The notes below the pieces were generated by a model. That model was not told the origin of the DNA, searched no databases, and saw nothing but the letters and a program-made list of their open reading frames with translations. This document shows positions 1 through 5,709 of a DNA stretch of 5,711 nucleotides, piece by piece. Origin of the DNA: Pseudomonadota bacterium (GTDB lineage: Bacteria; Desulfobacterota; Desulfovibrionia; Desulfovibrionales; Desulfovibrionaceae); assembly GCA_023453335.1 (NCBI GenBank), contig JAEXTU010000121.1:1-5711 (forward strand), given 5' to 3'. Position numbers and translations under genes: made by a program. Position 1 is the stretch's first letter. Each line of letters begins with the position of its first letter.

Positions 1-20
1 ACCGCAGCTACGCGAATTGG

Positions 21-41
21 GGGGGACACCATACTAAATTA
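21..41 (+). repeat. Left arm of the 21-bp perfect inverted repeat
   Basis: Identical to the reverse complement of 91-111. Outside the arm the left side reads GAATT followed by two extra G (14-20), while the right arm reads GAATTA, so the outer parts differ by one indel and one substitution. Confidence 0.95.
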
Positions 42-53
42 GCGGCTAAATTA
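34..53 (+). repeat. Short direct repeat CTAAATTA x2 inside the palindromic element
   Basis: CTAAATTA occurs at 34-41 and again at 46-53, separated by GCGG. The second copy extends to CTAAATTATT (46-55), which is a perfect 10-base reverse complement of 89-98. The right arm can therefore pair with either copy, giving two alternative hairpin registers. Confidence 0.85.
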
Positions 54-71
54 TTTGGAGAAGTACAGCGC

Positions 72-93
72 CACAATAAGTGAAGCACAATAA
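72..93 (+). repeat. Short direct repeat CACAATAA x2 inside the palindromic element
   Basis: CACAATAA occurs at 72-79 and 86-93, 14 bases start to start. The second copy runs into the right arm. It may be chance in an AT-rich spacer, but with the other tandem motif on the left side it gives the element a repeated inner edge on both flanks. Confidence 0.6.
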
Positions 94-111
94 TTTAGTA
101 TGGTGTCCCCC
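91..111 (-). repeat. Right arm of the 21-bp perfect inverted repeat
   Basis: Reverse complement of 21-41. On its outer side it continues as GAATT (117-113 on the minus strand) and then a six-G run (122-117), which abuts the T run of the operon terminator. Confidence 0.95.
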
Positions 112-122
112 TAATTCCCCCC

Positions 123-168
123 AAAAAAGCGGAAAGGCCCCCAGGCGGCGGTGCCCGGGAGCCTTTCC
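123..168 (-). terminator. Strong intrinsic terminator of the operon
   Basis: Read on the minus strand, this begins 17 bases after the stop codon at 186. The arms at 168-153 and 146-131 form a 16-bp stem (GGAAAGGCTCCCGGGC with GCCTGGGGGCCTTTCC), perfect except for two G-U pairs, closed by the six-base loop ACCGCC. After two bases (GC) comes a run of six T (128-123). This is a textbook rho-independent terminator, and it supports 186 as the end of the transcription unit. Confidence 0.93.
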
Positions 169-185
169 TGGGGCAAGGGGGGCTA

Positions 186-2333
186 CTACTTGAGTCGTTC
201 GGCCAGGACCTCGGCCACGTGCAGCACCCGGATGCGCGAGCCGCGGCTCTTCACGCCGCCGCGCAGCTGCATGATGCAGCCCGGGCAGTCGGTGGCCAGG
301 ATCTCGGCCCCGGTGGCCTCCACCCGGTCCAGCTTCTTGGCCAGGAGCTGGGCGGAGAGCTCCGGGAACTTCATGGAGAAGGTGCCGCCGAAGCCGCAGC
401 ACACGTCCTCCTCCTCGCCCGGGGTGTAGTCCAGCCCGCCGGCGGCGAGCAGCTCCCGCGGGGCGTTGATCACGCCCAGGCCGCGGCAGAGGTGGCAAGG
501 CGCGTGGTAGGCGGCCTTGGGCCCGCCGGGCCGGAAGTTCTTCTCATCCAGGCCCAGCACGTTGCGGGCGAAGCTGCTGAAGTCCATGACCTTGTCCGCG
601 AACTGCTTGACCTTGACCCCCAGGGCCGAATCCTCGCCCAGGATCTTGGGATACGCGTGCTTGAGGTGCGAGGCGCAGGAGGCGCAGGAGGTGAGCACCA
701 CGTCGTAGTTGGCCGGGTCCATGGCCAGGAGGTTCTGGGCGGCCACGTCGCGGGCGGCCGCGGTCTCGCCCATCATCTGGGCGGGCAGGCCGCAGCAGGA
801 CTGGCCCATGGGGAAGTCCACGTCCATGCCGTGCCCGGCCAGGACCTTGACCACCGCCTCCAGCTGCTCGGGATACACGAAGTCCTGCACGCACCCGGAG
901 AACAGGGCCACCTTGAGCCGAGCCTCGCCCGGCGCGGGCTTGACCTTGTCCCAGCGGTCCCGGAAGGGGACCTCGGCGATGGCCGGCAGGGCGCGGAAGG
1001 ACTGCTCCTTGGAGAAGACCATGGGCAGGTGGCGCAGGTAGCCGCCGCTGGTCACCGGCTTCTGGAACAGCCGGGCCGAGCGCAAGAGGGTGTGGAACAG
1101 CTTGCGGCTGGCCAGCACCTTGCCCAAGAGGGCGCTGGGCAGGGGGTGGCCCTCCTCGTCCTGGATGCGGGCGTGGATGTCCTTGATGAGTGTGGGCAGG
1201 TCGATGCCGCCCACGCAGTTGGCCTTGCAGGCCCCGCAGTTGATGCAGTTCTGCACCAGGTTGCGGGCCTTGTCCCGGCCGTGGAAGAAGTAGGTCAGGA
1301 TGAGCCCGATGGCCCCGATGTAGATGTGGCCGTACTGGTGGCCGCCCACCAGGCGGTACACCGGGCAGACGTTGGCGCAGGCCCCGCAGCGCACGCAGCG
1401 CAGCACCTGGGAGAACAGCGGGTCCTTGGCCAGGGCGGAGCGGCCGTTGTCCAGGAAGACCACGTGCATGACCTTCTTGCCGTCCGTGGCCGCGGCGCAG
1501 GGGTTCTGGCCGGTGATCCAGGTCACGTAGGAGGTGATGGCCTGGCCCGTGGCGTTGCGGGGCAGGAGCTTGAGCACGGTGAGGGCGTCGGCCACCCCGG
1601 GCAGGAGCTTGTCCAGGCCCACCAGGGCCACGTGCACCCGGGGCAGGGTGGTCACCAGCCGGCCGTTGCCCTCGTTGGTGATGAGGCCCAGGGTGCCGGT
1701 GGAGGCCAGGGCGAAGTTCGCCCCGGAGATGCCCATGTCCGCTTCCACGTACTTGGTGCGCAGCTCGCGCCGGGCCACCTTGACCAGCCGCTCGATCTCC
1801 GCATCCTGCTTCTGGCGGGTGACCTCGGAGAAGAGGTCCGCCACCTGGTAGCGGGAGAGGTGGATGGCGGGCATGACCATGTGGGTGGGACCCTCGTGCC
1901 GCAGCTGGATGATCCACTCGCCCAGGTCGGTCTCGGTGACCTCCAGGTCATCGGCCTCCAGGCGGTGGTTGAGCAGGGTCTCCTCCGCGGTCATGGACTT
2001 GGACTTGACCACGCTGCGCACGCCGTTGTCCCTGGCGATGCCGGCGATGATCTCGTTGGCCTCGGCCGCGGTGCGGGCCAGGTGCACGTGCACCCCGGCG
2101 GCCTCGGCCTTCTCCTTGAACTGGGCGAAGAGCTCCATCATGTGCGCGGCGGCGTCGTCCTTGATGGCCGCCACCTGGCCGATGAGCCCGGGCAGGTCCA
2201 TGCCGGCGAAGACCTTCAGCCGGGTGGCGCGGTAGGCCACCGCGAACTTGTCCATGGCCTGGCGCAGGAACTCGTTGTCCAGGGCCTGGCGCAGCTCCGA
2301 CCGGTAGGTCTTGAGGTCCTTGGCGGTTTGCAT
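186..2333 (-). CDS. lutB: LutB-LutA fusion: LUD plus 4Fe-4S plus CCG-domain L-lactate dehydrogenase subunit
   Basis: A 715-residue protein that joins two proteins separate in Bacillus (LutB, LutA) and E. coli (YkgF, YkgE). Residues about 1-390 are LutB-like: a LUD domain with KSKSMTAEE at 110-118, DLGEWIIQL at 136-144, GPTHMVMPAIH at 148-158, SGANFALASTGTLG at 203-216 and DNGRS at 295-299. Two 4Fe-4S sites follow, at C313, C316, C319, C323 and C363, C366, C369, C373. Residues about 472-715 are LutA-like: LKVALFSGCVQDFVYP at 473-488, SCCGLP at 512-517, CASC at 550-553, APCH at 611-614, VCCGFGG at 644-650 and CPGC at 683-686. Together these should form most of a cytoplasmic iron-sulfur L-lactate dehydrogenase acting with LutC. 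The frame is open upstream well past 2333; the ATG there is chosen because it has GGGAGGA six bases ahead, overlaps the lutC stop and starts like LutB proteins. The gene ends with tandem stops (TAGTAG, 188-183). From memory, Desulfovibrio has a fused protein of about the same size. D/L specificity cannot be read from sequence. Confidence 0.92.
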   Translation of the reverse strand: MQTAKDLKTYRSELRQALDNEFLRQAMDKFAVAYRATRLKVFAGMDLPGLIGQVAAIKDDAAAHMMELFAQFKEKAEAAGVHVHLARTAAEANEIIAGIARDNGVRSVVKSKSMTAEETLLNHRLEADDLEVTETDLGEWIIQLRHEGPTHMVMPAIHLSRYQVADLFSEVTRQKQDAEIERLVKVARRELRTKYVEADMGISGANFALASTGTLGLITNEGNGRLVTTLPRVHVALVGLDKLLPGVADALTVLKLLPRNATGQAITSYVTWITGQNPCAAATDGKKVMHVVFLDNGRSALAKDPLFSQVLRCVRCGACANVCPVYRLVGGHQYGHIYIGAIGLILTYFFHGRDKARNLVQNCINCGACKANCVGGIDLPTLIKDIHARIQDEEGHPLPSALLGKVLASRKLFHTLLRSARLFQKPVTSGGYLRHLPMVFSKEQSFRALPAIAEVPFRDRWDKVKPAPGEARLKVALFSGCVQDFVYPEQLEAVVKVLAGHGMDVDFPMGQSCCGLPAQMMGETAAARDVAAQNLLAMDPANYDVVLTSCASCASHLKHAYPKILGEDSALGVKVKQFADKVMDFSSFARNVLGLDEKNFRPGGPKAAYHAPCHLCRGLGVINAPRELLAAGGLDYTPGEEEDVCCGFGGTFSMKFPELSAQLLAKKLDRVEATGAEILATDCPGCIMQLRGGVKSRGSRIRVLHVAEVLAERLK

Positions 2334-2962
2334 CACTCGTCCTCCCAGAGCAGGATGTGCAGCTCCAGCGGGCCGTGCACGCCCAGGGCCAGCACCCGCT
2401 CGATGTCCGCGGTGCGGCTGGCCCCGGTGATGAAGGCGGTGTAGCTGGGGACCTCGGCCAGGAGCTGTTCCAGCACCGGGGCCAGGTCCAGGGCGGTGGC
2501 CCGCAGCCGGGACAGGGGCAGCACCGCCACGTGCACCTCGCAGACCATGGTGGCCAGGCGCAGGTCCTCGTTCCTGGACGTGATCACCATGGAGCCGGTC
2601 TCGGCAATGCCCCAGTCGGCCACGGTGAAGCCCAGGTCCACCCCGGCCAGGTGGTCGCGCATGCCCTCGGCCAGCACCGTGATGCCCTTGGCCGCAGCCA
2701 GGGTTTTCAGCTCGTCCAGCAGTCCCGGCTCCAGGGCCGGGGCGGCGATGGTCTTGTCCGTGGCCGTGGCGCAGAGGCCGGCGGCCGTCTCGGACAAGGC
2801 CTCGCCGCAGCCCGCCAGCAGGAGCTGGCAGGCCTCCTTCTTCTCGCAGATGTCCACGGCGTAGGCCAGGGCCGCGGGCAGGTTCGCCACCTCCGCGACC
2901 TTGGCTGACACCAGTTCGGCCTTTTCCCGGAACAGGGCGGCCAGGGACTTGGCATCCTGCAT
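2333..2962 (-). CDS. lutC: LutC/LldG-type LUD-domain protein, lactate utilisation
   Basis: A 209-residue single LUD-domain protein of the LutC/YkgG/LldG family, the small partner of the LutABC-type L-lactate dehydrogenase. The visible family signatures are in the second half: ADWGIAETGSMVI at 115-127, VLPLSRLRA at 147-155, FITGASRTADIE at 177-188 and LGVHGPLELHILL at 193-205. The N-terminal half is a helical region with several cysteines (C39, C45, C52, C64) and no recognisable cluster motif. The ATG at 2962 comes 12 bases after the previous stop and is preceded by AAGGGGGA at good spacing. Its TGA overlaps the ATG of the LutB-LutA gene (TGATG), so the two are likely made in a coupled way. 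LutC has no assigned catalytic cofactor in what I know of the family. Its role in the complex is inferred from conserved gene association with lutAB. Length is typical and nothing appears truncated. Confidence 0.92.
   Translation of the reverse strand: MQDAKSLAALFREKAELVSAKVAEVANLPAALAYAVDICEKKEACQLLLAGCGEALSETAAGLCATATDKTIAAPALEPGLLDELKTLAAAKGITVLAEGMRDHLAGVDLGFTVADWGIAETGSMVITSRNEDLRLATMVCEVHVAVLPLSRLRATALDLAPVLEQLLAEVPSYTAFITGASRTADIERVLALGVHGPLELHILLWEDE
2340..2346 (-). promoter_or_regulatory. Ribosome binding site of the LutB-LutA fusion gene
   Basis: GGGAGGA in the final codons of lutC, six bases before the ATG at 2333 (TGATG overlap). It decides the start, because the same frame has no stop for well over 1.5 kb upstream. 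Confidence 0.85.
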
Positions 2963-2966
2963 GTTG

Positions 2967-2974
2967 TCCCCCTT
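2967..2974 (-). promoter_or_regulatory. Ribosome binding site of lutC
   Basis: AAGGGGGA in the 12-base gap between the GlcF-like stop and the lutC ATG at 2962, with four bases (CAAC) before the start codon. This is the only non-overlapping junction in the operon. Confidence 0.8.
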
Positions 2975-4267
2975 TTAGGGCAGGGTTTGGGCGTAGAGCT
3001 CCACGGGATGACGCACTTCCACGCTGTCGCCGGCCCGGGAGAGCATGTCCGTGATCTGGAGCATGCAGGCCGGGCAGGCGGTCACCGCCACCTTGGCCCC
3101 GGTGGCCACGATGTTGTCGCGCTTGCGGCGGCCGATGTTGGCAGACAGTTCGGGGTGCAGCAGGGTGAAGCTGCCCCCGCAGCCGCAGCATACGTCGGCC
3201 TCGGCCATCTCCACCAACTGGTAGCCCGGGTTGCGGGCGATGAGCGCCCGGGGCTGGGCCGCGACCTTGAGGGACTTCTTGAGGTGGCAGGGGTCGTGGT
3301 AGGTCACCTTGACCCGGCCCTCGGCCGGGGCCGGGGCCGGGGGCAGGCCCACCCTGTCGGCCAGGAAGGCGTTCACGTCCATGGCCTTGGCCGCCAGCTC
3401 CAGCACCTGCTCCCGCGCCTTGCCGGTCCAGTCCGCGGTCATCATGGGCCAAATCTCCTTGATGGCCGCGGTGCAGGTGGCGCAGGGGGTGATGAGGGCG
3501 TCGTACTGCCGGCCGGCGAACTTCTCCAGGTTCAGGCGAACCAGGTGCTCGAAGGCCGGGCGGTCGCCCGAGGCCAGGGCGGGCATGCCGCAGCAGGCCT
3601 GGTCCGCGGGCAGGTAGATGCCCACCCCGTGGTGGGCCAGGACCTTGATGGTGGCCTGGCCGATGCGGGGGTAGACCTTGTCCACCATGCAGCCTGGGAA
3701 GAAGGCCACGCGCAGGCCGCTCGTGCCCGCGGGCTGGTCCAGGGAGGGGAAGGTGTCGTGCAGGGGGGTGGGGGCCAGGGCCGGGAAGTGCTTGTCCCCC
3801 AGGGGGGTGGCGAAGCGGGCGCAGGACGAACCCACCACCTCGTTCACCGGCTTGACCGCCAGGCCCTGCAGCTTGGAGGCCAGGCCGGTGAGGAAGTTGA
3901 GCAGCTTGGGCCGGGCCAGCAGGGAGCGGAAGATGACCCGCTTGGCCGGGGGCAGCCCCAGGTACCCGGCCAGGATGGCCCGGGCCTTGAGGAAGATGTC
4001 CAGGACCTTCACGCCGCTGGGGCAGTTGGCGGCACAGGAGCCGCAGAGCAGGCAGGATTCCAGGCGCTCGCGCACCTGGGCCGCGTCCTCGATCATGGCC
4101 TCGGCCAGGTGTTCGAGCAGGGCGATCTTGCCCCGCGCCACCTGGGTCTCCCGGCCGGTCTCGGCGTAGAGCGGGCAGACCGCCTGGCACATGCCGCAGC
4201 GCATGCAGGTGGCCAGCTGGTCGTCCAGCTGGCGCATGAGCCCGTGCAGTTCGCGGATGCCGGCCAT
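2975..4267 (-). CDS. glcF: GlcF-like iron-sulfur electron-transfer subunit of the 2-hydroxyacid dehydrogenase
   Basis: A 430-residue (Fe-S)-binding protein expected to accept electrons from the FAD subunit and deliver them to quinone or another carrier. The N-terminus holds two 4Fe-4S ferredoxin-like sites: C21, C24, C27, C31 (CMRCGMCQAVCP) and C72, C75, C78, C82 (CLLCGSCAANCP). Two CCG (cysteine-rich) domains follow, as in heterodisulfide reductase HdrB, GlcF and LutA. The first has C193 in FFPGCMVDKVYP, CCGMP at 225-229 and CATC at 262-265. The second has C327 in YHDPCH, CCGCGG at 360-365 and CPAC at 398-401. All expected cysteines are present, and no membrane segment is evident. The reading frame stays open far upstream into the previous gene, so the start was chosen at the ATG at 4267. 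It overlaps the upstream TAA by one base, has AGGAGAGGA just ahead, and gives a normal N-terminus before the first cluster. It is a distant paralogue of the LutA half of the last gene. Translational coupling to the FAD gene is likely. Confidence 0.92.
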   Translation of the reverse strand: MAGIRELHGLMRQLDDQLATCMRCGMCQAVCPLYAETGRETQVARGKIALLEHLAEAMIEDAAQVRERLESCLLCGSCAANCPSGVKVLDIFLKARAILAGYLGLPPAKRVIFRSLLARPKLLNFLTGLASKLQGLAVKPVNEVVGSSCARFATPLGDKHFPALAPTPLHDTFPSLDQPAGTSGLRVAFFPGCMVDKVYPRIGQATIKVLAHHGVGIYLPADQACCGMPALASGDRPAFEHLVRLNLEKFAGRQYDALITPCATCTAAIKEIWPMMTADWTGKAREQVLELAAKAMDVNAFLADRVGLPPAPAPAEGRVKVTYHDPCHLKKSLKVAAQPRALIARNPGYQLVEMAEADVCCGCGGSFTLLHPELSANIGRRKRDNIVATGAKVAVTACPACMLQITDMLSRAGDSVEVRHPVELYAQTLP

Positions 4268-5655
4268 TAGTCCTCTCCTACCAGCTTGCCGGGGTTCAGG
4301 ATGTTGCCCGGGTCCAGGGCCTTCTTGAGGCGGCGGGAGTAGATGACGGTGGCCTTGCCCACCTCGTCCGCCAGGTACTTGCACTTGGCCAGCCCGATGC
4401 CGTGTTCGCCGGACAGGGTGCCGCCCAGTTCCAGGGCCTTGGCGAAGATCTCGTCGATGGCGTGCTCCACCCGCTCGAACTCCGCCTTGTCGCGGCGGTC
4501 GGTGAGGATGGTGGGGTGCAGGTTGCCGTCGCCGGCGTGGCCGAAGGTGCCCAGGGTGAGCTTGTACTTGGCCGCGATGTCCTCCAGGGCCTGGATCATG
4601 GCCGGGATCTTGGAGCGGGGCACGGTGGCGTCCTCCAGCACGGTGGTGGGACGCACCCGGGCCAGGGCGGACAGGGCGGCGCGGCGCGCCTCCCAGACCT
4701 TGTTGCGCTCCTCGGCACTCTGGGCCACCTGGATGCGGGTGGCGCCCATCTTCTTGCAGATGGCCTCCACCGCGGCGGCCTCGTCGGCCACCTGGGCGGG
4801 GTGGCCGTCCACCTCGATGAGCAAAAGGGCCTTGGCGTCCACGGGCAGGCCCACCTTGGCGAAGTCCTCCACCGTGCGGATGGTGAAGTTGTCGAGAAAT
4901 TCCAGGGTGCAGGGCACGATCTTGGCGGCGATGATGGCGGCCACGGTCTGGGAGGCCGCGGGCACGCTGTCGAACACCGCCATCATGGCCTTCTGGGCCT
5001 GGGGCGGGGGCACCAGCTTGAGGGTGAGCTTCTCGAACACGCCCAGGATGCCCTCGGAGCCCACCATGAGGCCGGCGAGGTTGAGGCCGGTGACGCACTT
5101 CACGGTCTTGGACCCGGAGCGCACCAGCTCGCCCTGCGCGTCGAAGAAGTCCACGCCCATGACGTAATTCTTGGTGACCCCGTACTTGAGGCCGCGCAGG
5201 CCGCCGGCGTTCTCCGCCACGTTGCCGCCCAGGGTGGACACCGCCTGGCTGCCCGGATCGGGCGGGTAGAACAGGCCCTTGGCCGCCACGGCGGTGGCGA
5301 ACTTGGCGGTGATGACTCCGGGCTCCACCACCGCGTACATGTCCTCCTCGTTGATCTCGAGGATGCGGTTGAGGGCGCCGGTGAGCAGGACCACGCCCCC
5401 CTTGCCGCCGGGGATGGTGCCGCCGGAGAGGTTGGTGCCCGCGCCGCGCACGGTGAGGGGCAGGCCCTCCCGGCCGCACAGGGCCACGGCCTTGCCCAGG
5501 GCCTCGCGGGTCTCGGGCCGCAGCACCACCGAGGGCACCACCGGCGGGAGCACCGCGGAGTCGTAGGAGTAGGCGTGGCGGTCCGCCTCGGCTTGCATGA
5601 CGTTGGCCTTGCCTACCGCGGCTTCGAATTCCTTGATCAGCGCATCCTTGAGCAT
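4267..5655 (-). CDS. glcD: FAD-binding 2-hydroxyacid (probably D-lactate) dehydrogenase, GlcD/Dld family
   Basis: A 462-residue flavoprotein expected to oxidise D-lactate or a similar 2-hydroxy acid to the keto acid (pyruvate) and pass electrons to the iron-sulfur protein encoded next. The N-terminal half is a PCMH-type FAD domain: RGAGTNLSGG at 70-79, PPDPGS at 131-136, GGNVAENAGG at 143-152, and LAGLMVGSEGILGV at 193-206. The C-terminal half is the FAD-oxidase C domain with FGHAGDGNLHP at 371-381 and SGEHGIG at 415-421; by analogy with D-2-hydroxyglutarate dehydrogenase, H373, H380 and E417 would bind a metal and H418 would act in catalysis. It ends with the typical DPGNILNPGK at 448-457. 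Length is normal for the family and nothing looks broken. The ATG at 5655 follows GAGGAG by seven bases. Its TAA overlaps the next ATG by one base (TAATG). Glycolate oxidase GlcD is the main alternative, but no GlcE gene lies between it and the GlcF-like gene, which favours D-lactate. The family is clear; the substrate is inferred. Confidence 0.93.
   Translation of the reverse strand: MLKDALIKEFEAAVGKANVMQAEADRHAYSYDSAVLPPVVPSVVLRPETREALGKAVALCGREGLPLTVRGAGTNLSGGTIPGGKGGVVLLTGALNRILEINEEDMYAVVEPGVITAKFATAVAAKGLFYPPDPGSQAVSTLGGNVAENAGGLRGLKYGVTKNYVMGVDFFDAQGELVRSGSKTVKCVTGLNLAGLMVGSEGILGVFEKLTLKLVPPPQAQKAMMAVFDSVPAASQTVAAIIAAKIVPCTLEFLDNFTIRTVEDFAKVGLPVDAKALLLIEVDGHPAQVADEAAAVEAICKKMGATRIQVAQSAEERNKVWEARRAALSALARVRPTTVLEDATVPRSKIPAMIQALEDIAAKYKLTLGTFGHAGDGNLHPTILTDRRDKAEFERVEHAIDEIFAKALELGGTLSGEHGIGLAKCKYLADEVGKATVIYSRRLKKALDPGNILNPGKLVGED
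4271..4279 (-). promoter_or_regulatory. Ribosome binding site of the GlcF-like gene, inside the upstream gene's end
   Basis: AGGAGAGGA lies in the last codons of the FAD gene just before the overlapping TAATG. It decides the start at 4267 in a frame that is open much farther upstream. Confidence 0.85.
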
Positions 5656-5662
5656 GAGGTCG

Positions 5663-5668
5663 CTCCTC
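5663..5668 (-). promoter_or_regulatory. Ribosome binding site of the FAD dehydrogenase gene
   Basis: GAGGAG on the minus strand, seven bases (CGACCTC) before the ATG at 5655. It fixes the start of the first gene and shows that the upstream C-rich stretch is leader or promoter rather than coding. Confidence 0.85.
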
Positions 5669-5677
5669 GGCCAGGCC

Positions 5678-5709
5678 GGGGTTTGGGGCGGGGGGGGCCG
5701 GCGGGGGGG
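5678..5709 (+). other. G-quadruplex-capable G tracts upstream of the operon
   Basis: The plus strand (template strand for the operon) has four G runs: four G (5678-5681), four G (5685-5688), eight G (5690-5697) and seven G (5703-5709). They are separated by TTT, C and CCGGC, so the stretch satisfies the usual intramolecular G-quadruplex pattern. It ends about ten bases before the ribosome binding site of the FAD dehydrogenase gene, so the mRNA leader or promoter region would be C-tract rich. No -35/-10 promoter is visible before the window ends. Confidence 0.7.

Larger units (their letters stand above)
14..117. mobile_element. REP/MITE-like palindromic element, probably non-autonomous
   Basis: A long imperfect palindrome with an AT-rich centre. 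The arms at 21-41 and 111-91 match perfectly over 21 bp (20 of these: GGGGACACCATACTAAATTA). They extend outward to GAATT on each side (14-18 and 117-113) with one length and one base difference in the G run. The central spacer is 42-90. It has no credible gene and its composition contrasts sharply with the GC-rich operon. From memory, a GGGGACACCATACT-type terminal sequence occurs at repeats tied to REP-associated Y1/IS200-like transposases in several environmental phyla. I cannot confirm that here, and no transposase is in the window. No clear target-site duplication was seen. It lies directly after the operon terminator, a usual site for such repeats. An alternative is a large bidirectional terminator or a structured RNA. 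Confidence 0.6.

Noticed and set aside
42..90. Possible promoter in the AT-rich spacer of the palindrome
   Set aside because: I could not find a convincing -35/-10 pair at proper spacing. AT-richness alone, inside a repeat element, is not enough.
14..117. CRISPR-like repeat-spacer unit
   Set aside because: There are only two copies, in inverted orientation, with no array and no cas genes.
46..498. Minus-strand open frame running across the terminator and palindromic element
   Set aside because: The upstream part is a shadow of the LutA domain and the rest translates terminator and repeat. No ribosome binding site or motif supports it.
219..2444. Very long plus-strand open frame (about 741 codons) opposite the lutC/lutBA genes
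   Set aside because: Its translation is low-complexity and rich in G, A, H, Q and V, with no domain motifs. It is antisense to genes with full sets of conserved cysteines and LUD motifs. Long antisense frames are expected in such GC-rich DNA.
2334..4190. In-frame upstream extension of the LutB-LutA gene into lutC and the GlcF-like gene (total 1334 codons)
   Set aside because: The extension is Gly/Arg/Pro-rich nonsense that overlaps two genes with clear family motifs in another frame. The ribosome binding site and homology fix the start at 2333.
2987..4270. Plus-strand open frame of 427 codons opposite the GlcF-like gene
   Set aside because: It has the same biased composition without motifs and mirrors the real gene nearly end to end.
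4268..5479. In-frame upstream extension of the GlcF-like gene into the FAD gene
   Set aside because: Low-complexity Arg/Gly/His-rich translation over a well-conserved FAD enzyme. The overlapping TAATG with a good ribosome binding site gives the start at 4267.
4267..5655. Glycolate oxidase subunit GlcD as the firm call
   Set aside because: Glycolate oxidase normally needs GlcE alongside GlcD and GlcF. GlcE is absent, and the neighbours are lactate-utilisation genes, so a D-lactate role is preferred, though not proven.
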